A DNA stretch of 64,000 nucleotides from Phytoseiulus persimilis. Lineage: Eukaryota > Arthropoda > Arachnida > Mesostigmata > Phytoseiidae. The DNA lies in NCBI GenBank assembly GCA_037576195.1, contig CM075101.1:18476001-18540000 (forward strand), in the 5' to 3' direction. Shown here one piece after another: positions 48,501 to 60,886 of this stretch (its first letter is position 1; each line of letters starts with the position of its first letter). The translations under genes and the position numbers were made by a program. Under the pieces are notes generated by a model. That model ran no database searches. It was not told the DNA's origin and was given only the letters and a program-made list of their open reading frames with translations.

Positions 48501-51500
48501 GTCGGAATCCCGATGTTTATGTTCTCTTGATCTCTCATTCCCCGCGAAGATGTCGACCCGAGTCGTCCCCGCCAACGAGTTACCAACCCGCCGTTTCGGG
48601 GGGGAGGTTTTCCGGAGCGGCGTCCGGCGGAGCGTTTCTTCGAGGTCGAGCAGGATCTCTTGAGAGTCGTTCCTACATCCTGACAAGGCAAGGCGACATC
48701 GATGGATTGGACGACATTGTGCGATATAGCGCTCCCGTTGAGAACTTTTACGGAGGGGCGGCACGGCGGATGCGACGAGGGAGCACAAATGTATGATATA
48801 TGCGTTTGACGTCTCCCGGCTGCTGTCAGAACGTTCGAAGGAGTTTTTAGCGTCGTCACAAAACAAATGTCCGATCATTCGTGCCACAAAGACCTCGACG
48901 TCCTCACACCCGCGTGCAAGCGAGCGGGCATATGAGCATGCGACGTCGACGACGCCCCTCGAAGCCGGTGGGCTAGCCGTTTCCATGACTGATTCCATAC
49001 GCGACCGGCTGACTCGATGGCCCACCCTACGCGGCCGTATGAGTGCTCGGGGAAAACATATGGGATATGGGAAGACTTGCGCGGAAGCCAGCGCGCAATA
49101 TGTACGTGCGCCGAGCGACACTAGTTTCCGATGCTTATTGCTACAACCAATAATTCCTTATTCCGCTGCGCTCTCTCTTGCTCCGGTTCTCCGGGAGCTC
49201 CGGCTGAGCACTGGGCTCCCAAACTCCGGAACGCCAGATGGAGATCCAGGTTCACTCGAAACACAGAGATGATGTTCCGCCATGTCTGCTGTCATAGCGT
49301 TGAATCATCGCAACCCAGCGAGCGAGCGGACTCGCGTTCGAGCGAACGGCCCACAATCCAGTCGAAATTCGAAATTGACAAAAAGCCATGATTAGAGATT
49401 TGGCAGCGAGAGTGATTGAAGAGATATCCGTCTCTCGGCCGCGCCACCAAGCACATATATGCGTGAGTGTGTATGTATGTATGTAGGTGCCGAAGGGTGT
49501 CGCATTTTGCATCTAAACCCCTTCGGCAGCATCGGAGCAGTTGTTGTTGTCGTCGTCGTCGTTTTCCCTCCCCCCGCAGTGCTCCGGAGTAGGGTCGTCC
49601 GACCAACCAACCCCTTGCATCATTTTTTGCCGGCTTCTCTCATCCCAGAATCGAGAGTTACCCCTTCGCTAGCTCCAATGGTCGGCGCTCGCTCGCTGGA
49701 GCTTCTTTTCGAATTCTACACTTCGACCAAGTTTCGGCAGACGGTTTCGGATCAAGTTTCGGATCATCACGTCACACGGAACGCGATCCTACCGAACTCC
49801 GGGCCAGCGCCTCCGTCGACATTCGGCGGTCAGCCGGCAAAATCGCGCCCTGGAGCCGTCTGTGACTGATCGCAACGCTGTGGGTTGCAGGCGAACGAGA
49901 AGGCGATCCCTCCCAGAAAGGGTTCACGGTTGTTTCGTTTCAAGAGAGGAGTTTTCCACCCCCGTTGCCCCCCGAAACAAACCCCTGCCCCGCTCCTCCC
50001 CCACGCCTATCACTCTTTTGTGCTCTGCCAATGCGGGTCGATATTCGCGGAAGAGGGCGAATACCATTCCATAGCAGCATTTCTATGCCATACACTCACA
50101 CACAATACCTTCGCTTTCGCAGCGAGTATTCGAAGGTGGTGCCGCGGTACAACCGACTCATCCAACTTGTCAAGAGCTGGTCTCGCTGTCGGGGCTGCCG
50201 TTACCTCCAATCGGCTCGTTCGCTCAAGACCGAAACCCCGGCTGCGTTCCAGTCAGCTAACTCCTCATGTCGAGGACTGCAAGTTGAGATGAAGGTTGTA
50301 GTGAACACTTGAGCCGAGCGAACGCGTGGTATGCTGCCGTGGACGAGCCACTCGGAGAACTCGTTGCACCTTCTCCCGACTCCCGGCTGACAGGCAGACT
50401 GGCAAAGGCCGGCGGTAACTCAATAGCTTCCGATATTTAATTTATTTCTTCGATACGCACGAAAACAACTACGACAACAACAACAACCACCGATACGAGG
50501 AGAGCGGACGAGCGAGGGCAAGAGAGAAACACACTCGGAGACAGAACGCTCGCTGCCCTCCTGCCAACGAAACCAAATGGCAAACCACATCTTCCCTTCG
50601 GGGCAGCCGATAGGGCGAGATTGGCAATAAAATCAGACCGTTAGACACGTTTCGGGCATACATACGTCCGCACGGATACATGCGATGCGAACAAGTGATC
50701 GAGCATTCGTTGCAATGTTTGACCCACCGCAAATGGATATGTCGGATTAATCGGCATGCGGTCTCACGGGAACCCATGTGCAACTGACTCGAAGCAGACA
50801 TTCGACTCGGGAGTGAACACATTCCTCCAAGAGCTACTAAGAACGCTCGTCAGAACGGACAGCCTTCATCTTGTGGGAAATTTTCGCACAGAACCGGTGT
50901 AGGATCAGTGCTATCAGAGAATCGTCCGGGCTCATCGATTTCTTTCCCTCCTCCTTCCCGTCCCGCGCATTTTCTGTTGCGCGTGAAAACAGAGAAAAGG
51001 GTGTCGCTAGCGCCGATGTCTAGAATCTGAACTGTGTGCGAGCGGCGTGCAAGTCAGCGAACGCGTCTAGTGGCAGATTTCTCACTTGATCGTCGGTCGG
51101 TCGCGCGCGACGATCATCGCTGCTGCAACGGCGATCGTCACCGATCGCAGACGCTCGGTCAGACGGTTTGAACGCGCACGGTTCTCCAGTTTTTTTTCTA
51201 TTTTCCTTCTTTTCTCTTTTTCATTTTCGAACGAGCCAGGCGTCACTGGAGACGCCCGCCGCGGTTCTTCAAGCAGCTACGCCCGGCTCAGCGCTGCTGC
51301 CGGCGGCGTCAGCCGTTCAATGCAGCCGAGTCGACGTTGTCCGTGATTCGGACGCGACCGAGAGTCAGTCAGCCGATCGGTACCAAATAAACGAAACGTC
51401 CACCGCTGTCATTAATCTACCGTTGACGTCCGCGGCGTCTACGGCTGCCACCCTACTCCGCCAGCGCTCCGGCTATTCTGGATTATTGCAGCGCTCACCG

Positions 51501-54500
51501 TCAATGAAGCGAAGCACGCATCGATGGAGTGAAGCCGAAGAGCCTCAATGGAGATGTACGGGACTGTGGTCAAAAGATGCGCGTCATCGGCCACTGGCAG
51601 GTTCAGTAGCTACTTCGAATCGACGAAAGCGAATCGACGCAGCACCGAAGCCCGAATGGCAGATTCAAACGCGCCCTCTTGCGCTTGCTGAGGTTCGACG
51701 GCAAGTCTGACTGTGCTACGAATGCTCAGCGTCGTCCCGCTGGACGCCAAATATGAAAAAAAAAACCATGGAATAAAATCTATGCTAACCATGATCGCAC
51801 CCAGCGCTAACCAGCGTTCGAACCCCCAAGCCAGCCGCCAACGACGGAGCGAGCGAGCTAGGAGTTGACGAAGCTGAAGCTCCAACCCCAATTTTTCGAG
51901 AATTTAAAACCAATGCTGCGTCATTCTCGCGCTGAACCCCTTCCTCAACTCGCTGTTCAATAAGTTTTTCACTCTGCCCATGAGCCAGTGTAGATCTTGA
52001 GGGCAGGGAATGACGAGGGAGAGAGGGGGTCTGGTGGGGAAGGGGAGAACAGGGGGAGGGGAAGGTTGAAAGGGACAGCCGCAGTGAGTGAACGAACGAC
52101 TCCCGGGGGGAGGGCGGTGATTGGGGCCGCGAAGGGTTGGGAAGCGAGCTGGACCGCTAACCAGTCCAAGGCTAGATGATGCCAACTCTGAGAACGGGTC
52201 GGATGATCGTCGGCGCCATCGGAGGGCCTGACTGACAAACGAATGGGGGACTTCGTGGACAACGGTGGACAGCAAATCGGGACATCAGACACGTCGAGGA
52301 AGGCTTGCCCATCGGGGTAGACGCGAGGAGGGGAGGTCGTCAGTAAGCTGAAAGACTGTTGCGAGCCGCTTTTCGAACTGCCAAACACGGCTGCGACCGA
52401 CAGCTCGAACTCTCCCTCCGTCCGTTTCTCCCTCGATTTCCCCGTCATCCCCCCGACATACAAAACGACTATGACGGGTGTCGAGAGATGGTAAACGCCA
52501 ACAGACACTGAGTACCATTTGAATCGTCAAATATCCCAATAGCAAGCGAGTTGGCAAGCTTCTTGGCAATGAAGAGAATTTCGCTTTGCCACGCCATGCC
52601 TCCAGTTCCGGTGTCTCTCTGTCGATGAACTGCTCCGACTGCTCATCGGTTGCTCCGCAAATATTCGAGGGAAGCGTGTTCCATCCCTTTTTCTTGTGCG
52701 GCTTTTGAACCCGGCTTAGCATTCCCTCCCCAACAAGCTCATCCCAGTAGACGAATGTTCTTCGGGTACCTTACATGAAATTCTGACCGTGGTCGGTCAA
52801 ATTCTCGGTGTGGTATCTTGTGGACACATGGGATCTCTGAACGACTTTCAGCAGGTCGTTTGGACAAATCGGCGTCGAATTACTGAGCTCGAATTTTCTC
52901 CCCGCTCCCGCACACGATGTCCGCCTTGACTAAACTCCTGAACATTTTCTCAGGAGGACAAACAGGAGAGCGAGCGGACAAATGGCCCTGGTGAGTTCGG
53001 CTAAGGAAAAAATGAAGAGCAAATAGTAAGCCACAACGATTTGCCTATTGAGCGCATTTGCCCCGACAACGAGCAAGACGACGACGACGACGAAGGAGGC
53101 GACGTGCCTTGGAGCCGATCCGTAGGCTCAAGCTTTGCTCCTGAATTTCGTGAAGGAAGAAGGAGGAGGAAAAAACACAGATTCATACTGTGAGATCTTT
53201 CCGCGAACCGGGAGCTCTTCCCGCGTTCGTTCGCTAGCTCGCCCGCTCACCAATATCGTGTAATGGGTCTAAAGAGGTATCTGGATAAACACGCTGAGGA
53301 CAACTAAGAACGAGGAAGCGAGACAAACCCCGGACGGGAAAGTGCAGGGAAAGCGTTCGAATTGAATCCTGTTCGCTCGACTACCGCGCTACTCGTAATA
53401 CTTTATCACTTCACGGACTCGATAGCTGCCTCGCGCAGTCGACGCACGAGCCGAACAACGAGAGGCGTGGGCTAGACGTCGTCAAGAGTTTGGCACAGTC
53501 GATGATATTGACTCTGAACTATGGCAGATTTGCTTTGTGTTCGTGTGAGAAACGGCCAACGTGCGTCAAACGTTTCACACATTCGAGTGTCGTCTCCGAC
53601 GCCGTGTCCATTCGCCGTTACCTTGTATCATCTGCACGTGGTCCTCATGCCTGGATGCCAACAGCAGAGAACAAAGAGTAACAAGTGAACGGCAGGATCG
53701 CACGTAATGCGTGACGCCGTATCGAGACTTCCGAACCACCGAATGGTTTACCTGGACGAGCGAGCTGAGGCGAATGATTCTCGCGAACTCAGCTCGGCTC
53801 GAATGCTCGTCCGAGCTCAAACCGTTCAACGCGGCGTTCCGTTCATGTTTTGGTTCTTCAATCTGGATTCCGAAGGAACGAGAGAGAAAGAAAGGAAGAC
53901 AAAGTTCGAAAATCTGCGAATCAAAAAAACGAGCGAGCGGCGGCGAGATCGGACGCATCAGAGGATTTATACTCCGGATCTGCAATGTCTTCATCGTTCG
54001 CCGCCTGCCGCCGCCATCCTCAGCATCATCATCACTAACATCAGTGTCGTCGTCGATGCTGCTTCGCACAGCGCTCAGGGCTTTAACGCCAGGACAAACT
54101 TCTCAAATCGCTGTTCGAGCTCCCCGCCGTCCTCATTGCATGTGCAATATTTCGGTCTGATTTCCAATTTCTGTCCCCGTGGCCGGCCCGGAATTGGAGC
54201 ACTCTCAACAAAAGCAAAGGCTCGCTTCGTCGTCAAACGTTCAGCTGAACATTCCTACAACTGACGACTGATGTAGGAATGGTTTGATACGAGGTCCGCC
54301 ATGGTCTCCCAGGATTAGGAGAAAGTCGTTCCGAGCGGCGGCAGCGAGAGAACGAGTTCTCAACTATTCGAACAGGCGTCCCTTCGATCCCATCTGGGGT
54401 GGCTAGGCGGTGGCGGGAACATCGTAGGCAAGGCTAGGCTAAGCACATGACTCATCGGCGATAACCAATACGAAAGGGTTGCAGCAGCAGCATCAGCCAG

Positions 54501-55150
54501 CAAACCTCCCCCGGCGCGCCGGTCCCCACCTCCTCTCGCTAGCGCTACAGCCACCACCACCACTATTCCTCCCCAGCCCCCTTGTTAGTCTGTGTGTGTG
54601 TGGGAAGAGAATTTTTAGCCTTTAAGGCTGCTTTAAATCGGGAGGGCGCCCATCAACTAGCTCCCCGAGCTCCCCCCTTCTCTTCTCAAAGCCCTGCTGC
54701 ACTCAGTCGGCGAGTGAACAACGGGTCATCGACAGCCGCGTTTACAGTTAAACCACTCTTCGGTTCTCTTTTCGTTGGATTCGGCTTTCGATTCGGGTGT
54801 GATCAGAATGTCTGTGATAGCAACCGCGTTGGCCACGTTCGGGAGACCTCGAAAAATTAACGCGGATCATGGAGATTCTGAACGGTTATCGTCAACACCT
54901 CGGCATACTAACCTGAGTAGAACGATCTACGTCAATCATGAGCATGGCAACCTCATAGCTCGATCGCTGGGTCGCCCTGAAAGAAAGAAATTCATCATAA
55001 ATGCGGGGTTTTCGCGTTGTCGGAACGAATATCTAGCTATTTCAGATCGAGGAACAGCTCAACGGTTCGCCTCGCTCCCGAATCGGCAGGTCGTCGACCA
55101 GGCTAACCAGGAAGAACCTGGGTTACCTTCACAAGGTCGATGAGCCCCGC
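45600..55150. other. Long non-coding stretch, no gene seen
   Basis: A TATC-type tetranucleotide array lies at about 45607-45645. GAC triplets occur at about 53070-53095. Frames of 100-334 codons are present on both strands (for example 48117-49121 minus) but are rich in Arg and Ser, lack domains and overlap one another. They fit chance openness of stop-poor DNA. I infer regulatory or intronic sequence. Confidence 0.4.
45607..45645. repeat. TATC-type tetranucleotide microsatellite
   Basis: Imperfect CTAT/CTAC units in tandem. Confidence 0.75.
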
Positions 55151-56700
55151 ACGCCCCCCCCCCCTCCGTCCGCCTGTCCCAGTTCTCTCCGCCTTCGTTC
55201 CCCAACGAAGACTCCCATCCGTAGCCCGGCTGGTTGTACGACGCCTTACGGACGGACGGACCTAAGGGCGAACGAACGATACAATGACCTATCATGAATA
55301 GCCGTGTAATGAACAAGTTTTTTGCTCCCCACCCGGCATCGCAGTGGCGGCCGGCCAGACTCGCCTTGTCGCTAACTCCATGCCGCCGCCGCTGATGATA
55401 ATATATCGAAGCTGAGACGAAGCGGCGGGGATAATAAATGAATAATAATGACATTATTATTATTATTTTTATTTATATAGCTCCTTTCACTAAGGGTTGT
55501 CGTTGCCGCTGGAGGCGCAGAGATGGCGCATGTATTATTACATGACCAGATGGGGGGGGGGGCTCAAGGGCCCTGGAGGGGATGCGGGATCGGAGACAAG
55601 GATGGAAGGACGCGAAGCGAGGAAGAAGCAACCGACGGAGCCACCCGACGGTCGAACGGCAGCGGTGACGTCGTACTCCACTAATATAAATGGCTCACAA
55701 ATGATCAAATTAATGATGCTTCAGCAAGCCCTACTTATAAATAGAGACGATGATGGCCAATGATGGCGACAAGATGACGACAACCAACCCTAAATGAAGA
55801 GTATATATAAAAATCCTGGAGCCAACCCTCGTTGATCTTCCGATTCCTCTCCTGATCCCCTCATCAGGACATCGCTCCCCCTCCCCTTCCTACTACCCTG
55901 TCTTCGTGAAGTCCCGAACCCCGTTTCTCACACCACGTCTCGAAATGCGCTTCTTTGCAATATTCCTCATCGGAGTCGTGCACGGGCCGCCAAATAAACG
56001 AACCCGGTAGAAGTTCCGCGGAGGTGTCTGAGGTTTCCAGATTCGGAACAGGCGCTGATATTGGTTACGCTTCTTTGAAATTCCTCGACGGCTTCGGGAG
56101 CTCGAGAACGAGACAGAGCTGGCGGTCGCTGTTGGCAAATAAATTACGCCGGTGTCGAAATAAACCAAAGCGGAGAAGATCGATGCCCGGCAAAGGAGTA
56201 GTCGCAGTCGAAAGAAAATGAAAAAGAAAAGACCACGGGCTCCGAATTTTTTTTAAGGGTGGGGGTGGTGGTGGTCGTGGAAATAGTGGTGATCCGCGCG
56301 TGCGCTATATCAAGCATGATTGAACAGAGTTTTTTTTTTCTCGTCTGCTCGTATGCTTCGTCTTCCGTAGACGTACGTAACGTCATATGCGTAGCAGGAG
56401 GTCCACGAACGAGCGATCCAACGAAGCATCATCTTCGAGAACGAGACACGCCACAAAAACTTCGACGATCGTCCAGCCGCACAGCAAGTTACCCAATCGA
56501 CCGACCCACGGAGGGATCGACGGACACACGTCCACTCACTCAGACTACGATCACTGATATCCGGAGCGTCGAGGTCAGAACTCGAGCTGAATTTTCGGCG
56601 TCCATCGAACGCCAGCCGGGGGAACAGTTTTTGTGGAACCAAGCGTTCTTCCAGTCGATCTGAAATTCGACCTCACCGAGTCTCGGATCGTTCAGTGTCC
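55151..56700. other. Non-coding, homopolymer and AT-rich patches
   Basis: A run of 11 C (55154-55164), a run of 11 G (55552-55562) and an AAT-rich patch with a short palindrome (AATAATAATG at 55441 mirrored by CATTATTATT at 55452-55461) occur here. No protein-like frame was recognised. Confidence 0.5.
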
Positions 56701-56703
56701 ACA

Positions 56704-57001
56704 ATGAGCGCTCGGCTCGTCTCCTTTGCTGTTCTCGGTACGTTTGAGTCGGACAGCATCGTCCTTTTCTCCTCCCAATCTACCCCCTTTCCCCGTAACT
56801 AGTGATTTATATTAACAGCCGTATCTTCCCCGGACGTCCGATCACTCAAAGCACGCCCCCGCCGAGTATTTTCTCCGTCGATTCTGAGGGAATGCCAGCC
56901 AAACCGACGGAAAAATCCTCGTCCAGCTCCTATTCTCCACTCGATATCGGTCAAGACCAATCCGGCTCAGACGATACAAACACGACCGAAGTCCTCCCAA
57001 G
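56704..57001 (+). other. Possible small secreted-peptide exons
   Basis: An ATG at 56704 opens MSARLVSFAVL, which looks like the start of a signal peptide, and meets a GTACGT donor at 56738. After an 81-base intron with a pyrimidine tract and AG at 56817-56818, the frame continues in phase to 57001, before a GTATGC donor. The continuation is basic and Pro-rich (LKARPRRVFSPSIL, then NRRKNPRPAPILHS) with dibasic sites. A second frame of exon 2 is also open and Ser-rich, so coding status is uncertain. No downstream exon was identified. Confidence 0.2.
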
Positions 57002-60000
57002 GTATGCCTGAGCAAGGCACATTTAGGTGCCACAGGTACCGTGGTTTGCACATGTTCGCAAGATCGGAATCGGTGGAAACGGAACGAGATCGGTCGGGGT
57101 GGCCCGCCTCAGCTCGCTGACTTTTCCGACGAATGGGTTGACACGAAAGGATGCCCAGGAGCCTTCGTCGGCCTAATTTGGCGGAAGGGCCAGCGGTGAT
57201 GATGACGGGGAGGCTTGACGGGGTCGGCATGCAGTTCATGAGCAACGTTGATCATCACGTCGATGTCGCCCCGGTTGCGTCCGGTCCTGTTTTTTAATAG
57301 GGGCTCCGATGCGAGCGCTGATAACGAATACTAGTAATAGCACAATATGACGATGATGCCCTCATCATGCGATGAGCCCGTTTGCCCGCCCGCCTGAGCT
57401 TGCTTGGTTCAGTCGAGCGAGCTGATAAAAACGATCCGATCCAGGCTTGTCGCAGCCCCGTCCATGCGCTGCTTTTTCCCCTATTTAGCTCGAAGCGTTC
57501 GCAACTCGATCCCAGCCATTGGTTCATCGTCAATAGGGACGACTCGAAGGAGAAAGAGAGAAGTTTGCGCGGCTGTCTCACTCGCGGCGCCGATACCGCC
57601 ACCTTTCGCTGGGAAAGCGTGCTCGCAGCATGCACCTTCACGAGTCTCTTCAAATGTTCGATGTAGGCATCTCTCAATATGCGGGCGGGGCATCGGATGA
57701 CGATTCCTCACATCAAAAGAAACCGTCCTCCTAACAAGCTCGGAATAGCGCGCGAGAACTCGTTGAAGAAAAACGCCTAACGATGAATTTGCGTTCATAG
57801 CTAACAGCTCGGTCGCAACATTTTCAACGCGACGAGTACCTCAAGTGGTCGCAGATTCCTCAACCGGGGCGCCATGGGCTCGAGCGAATGGCAGCCGAGA
57901 GCGCGAGTAGGCGGAGGTAACACTTGACAGTTTTTCGCATCACTCGGCAACATCTTAAGCAACAGAGTAAGCAAATACTCCGTTCGCGAGAATGTTGTTC
58001 GAGAATGCAGCGATCATTCACGCTCTACGGGGCAGGTTTGAACTCCTCGACAGTCCTCAAGATTCCTAACACCTGCTGAAAGATTAGAGTCGTGCGCCGA
58101 CGAGAGCGAGAAGTCTCCCAGGAACGTTCCGAAGGGACAAAAATCGACAACGACGACATTGAATTGTGGAAACGAATTTCGGTTCCAGTATACGTTTTGT
58201 GCTCGAGCTTTCATTCACTCCTCGCTCCTGACCTCGCGGGTATCTCGCGCGTTCGGAGGACACGTTCGTATCGCATGTCAAACCGAAAGCCATCAGGAGC
58301 AAACAGAGTCGAACCGGTGGCACGGGAAGTAACACGCGACTTCGGCGCGCACGCCGACTCGGAACGGGAAGCGAGCTCGGCAGCGCATGTAAAATGATTC
58401 GCGAGCGAAAGTCTAAACAAAAAGTCAGACGGCGAGACGGTGCGCAAAACAGTTTCGGAACATATCGAGTGAATGTGCGCTCGCCCGAAAGTGAGCATCT
58501 CCACATGCACGATACGCTTTGCATCAGAATGTTCGGAACAGGAAGACATATCTCGACATTCACTCCGCAGGCGAGCGAGCACGCTGGCAAGTCAAAGTCC
58601 GTCCTCGCTTTGATCTTGCGATCCCAAAACATCAGCGGCCGCCGCCGCATCATCATCATCCAGGTCGCAGTCATCGTCGTCATCCTGGTCGCAGTCATCA
58701 TACAAGCCGTGAAATACAACCCTTCGTGGAGAAACATTTTCACTTTCTCACACGCGAACCCCTCCAGGGTCGTACTCGAACACACAGCCTGGTCCTTTTT
58801 TTCATTCAGCTCCCTTTCGCGCTCTCGGCCTGCCAGCCTGCCTCTCCCCTCCTCTACAACACGGAGGAGGCTCCACGGAGCAAGCCCCCCTCGATCCCTG
58901 TGGCCTTGAAAGATGACTTATGTGTGGGTGAAAGTTGATTGATCCACCGAAATCCCTCGTTTCTCTCTTTTTTTTTTCAAACAACAAAGCTGTCGGAATG
59001 GCTTTGGGGAAGGAATTCAACTCAGAACTCGACGAGAAGGGGTTCTCTCGTTCGCTCTCCTCGTCACAGAGACATTGCTGCTCGGTGGTTTTGTAGTTTT
59101 CCCGCAGCAACCACATTTCGCCACCCTGGGCCCAAACCCTCGCGATTCGGACCCTTCGACGACGACGATCCAGCGGCCCTGGGTTGATTATGGCGATGAC
59201 GCTCGCGATAGGTATCCGCGGTGACATTTATTCTGACGACGGAGTTCATTCCGTTATCGGGCTCACCTTTGAATGCCGTCGTCGGGTTGCAGAGTGATTG
59301 CACTGTGAGATTCTGCAAAGAAAAAACCACAGTTGCAATTTGTGTTTTGTCCGGAACGATCACGAAGGACAACCGAAAACAGATCATGGCGAATGCGGGG
59401 TCGATCGACTCGAGAGAGTGTTTCGGATCGAATTATTCATCCCGCGGTTGGGGAGATCCCGGAGGAATCATCCGGGGAGACGGATGTCCCGGGTTTCGAA
59501 GATCTTGCGATCTGAGCCGGCTGTTGGAGCGTTTTTTTCCGCGATGGTTCCTCCTTGAGAGCTGTCGCTGTTGTCGCTCGGAGATCGTTGACGGCGAAGT
59601 TTTTTCGCTCAGATTTTTCCTCTTGTTTCCGCCCGTCTTCCGTTGATTCCAATCTGAATCATAGCCGGGCTAATCGAAATTGAGAAAGCTTCGGATGAAA
59701 TCTTACACCGCTCAGCAGCCCATCTGTCTGTCTGCCCGCTTGCCTGCCTGATTTTTTCTCTCTCTCTCTCGCTTCCTCTCTCGGCGAAATCTTTGTAAAA
59801 ACATATCTGCTCGAGGCTCTCTTGCTGCCCGTTCAGCGAAGGCGGGTGAACGCGGTATCGTCTCCCTCCGATCGTAGGGATGAAGCTCTCGAGGAGACCC
59901 AACGGCGATTTGAAAATCAACGGAACAGACCGATCGGATTCGATAGCGATCATCGGCGTCCGATCCCAAACAGTTCGGATCATCGAGCTCTATACTGTCG

Positions 60001-60850
60001 GACATGCTCTTGACGCACGTCGAAAATCCCGGACTCTCGCCGTCGTCCTCGTGGGACATTTGTTTGATTCCGCCCCGAACGAATAGAATGGAAAGCGAAC
60101 CGCTGGCACCGTGTCGGTTTCCGGAGTCTTGGGACCGCGATGAACGAAGCGATACCGTCACCTCACGAAGTGCTTACGTCTATCGCGTACATCAATGTTG
60201 GAATTCTGCTGATCGATCGATAAAGTCAGAGATCGAGTTCCTAACACTTTCCGGCGTTTCGTTTCAGTTGGGATTTCGGTTCGAGCGTTGGTTCGTGAAG
60301 TGCGAAACCGAGCTGTCAAAAGGGGCGGAATGAAGGCGTCTACGGGAGCGCGTTCTCGTCTTCGGTCGAAATACCGAACTCATTGACCGATCGTCGCCAT
60401 TTGCCCTCTTCTCTGTCGATGACGTGCTCGATCGCACTATGAAAGTCCTCTCGAGGTTCTAGCGCGGGTCGAGCGAAACTCGCCAACAACTCCTTTCTGA
60501 TCCGCTGAAGATGGCCGCTTGCTTTCTCTTCTCGGTTCTCCCGATACCTCCCGAACGGACCACGGTGCGCGCTACAAACAGAACACATGAGCAATCGACG
60601 CCGACCACGAAGAAGTCGACGTTAGCGTCAGCGGCGACAGTGGCGGCAACGCCTCATTGGCGACGACTGTGTGTGAGCGTTAAGTATGAAAACCATCTAC
60701 CTCCACGAAGAGGCTCGCTCGCTCGCTAACTTGAGAACGCATTGAACGCATTTTCTCTTTCTGCATTTTCTGATCGAACTATTTTTCAACATTTGCCCGC
60801 CATGGGATCTGGAGGCTCCGCGTTCACAGCGAGCTCCGGAGATTCCGGAA
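57002..60850. other. No gene seen
   Basis: Frames of 100-230 codons overlap on both strands around 58084-58938 without domains. Trinucleotide ATC/GTC repeats (about 58648-58700) account for the openness. CT-rich tracts occur at 59716-59775. Confidence 0.4.
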
Positions 60851-60858
60851 ACCAAATA

Positions 60859-60886
60859 GGGGGGGGGGGAGGGGGGGGGGGGGGGG
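60859..60886 (+). repeat. Poly-G tract
   Basis: Eleven G, one A and sixteen G in a row. Such a tract could form a G-quadruplex or could be a sequencing or assembly weak point. Confidence 0.9.

Noticed and set aside
48117..49121. Minus-strand frame of 334 codons
   Set aside because: Arg/Ser-rich, no domain, overlapped by open frames on the other strand and without splice-supported context. Most likely stop-poor non-coding DNA.
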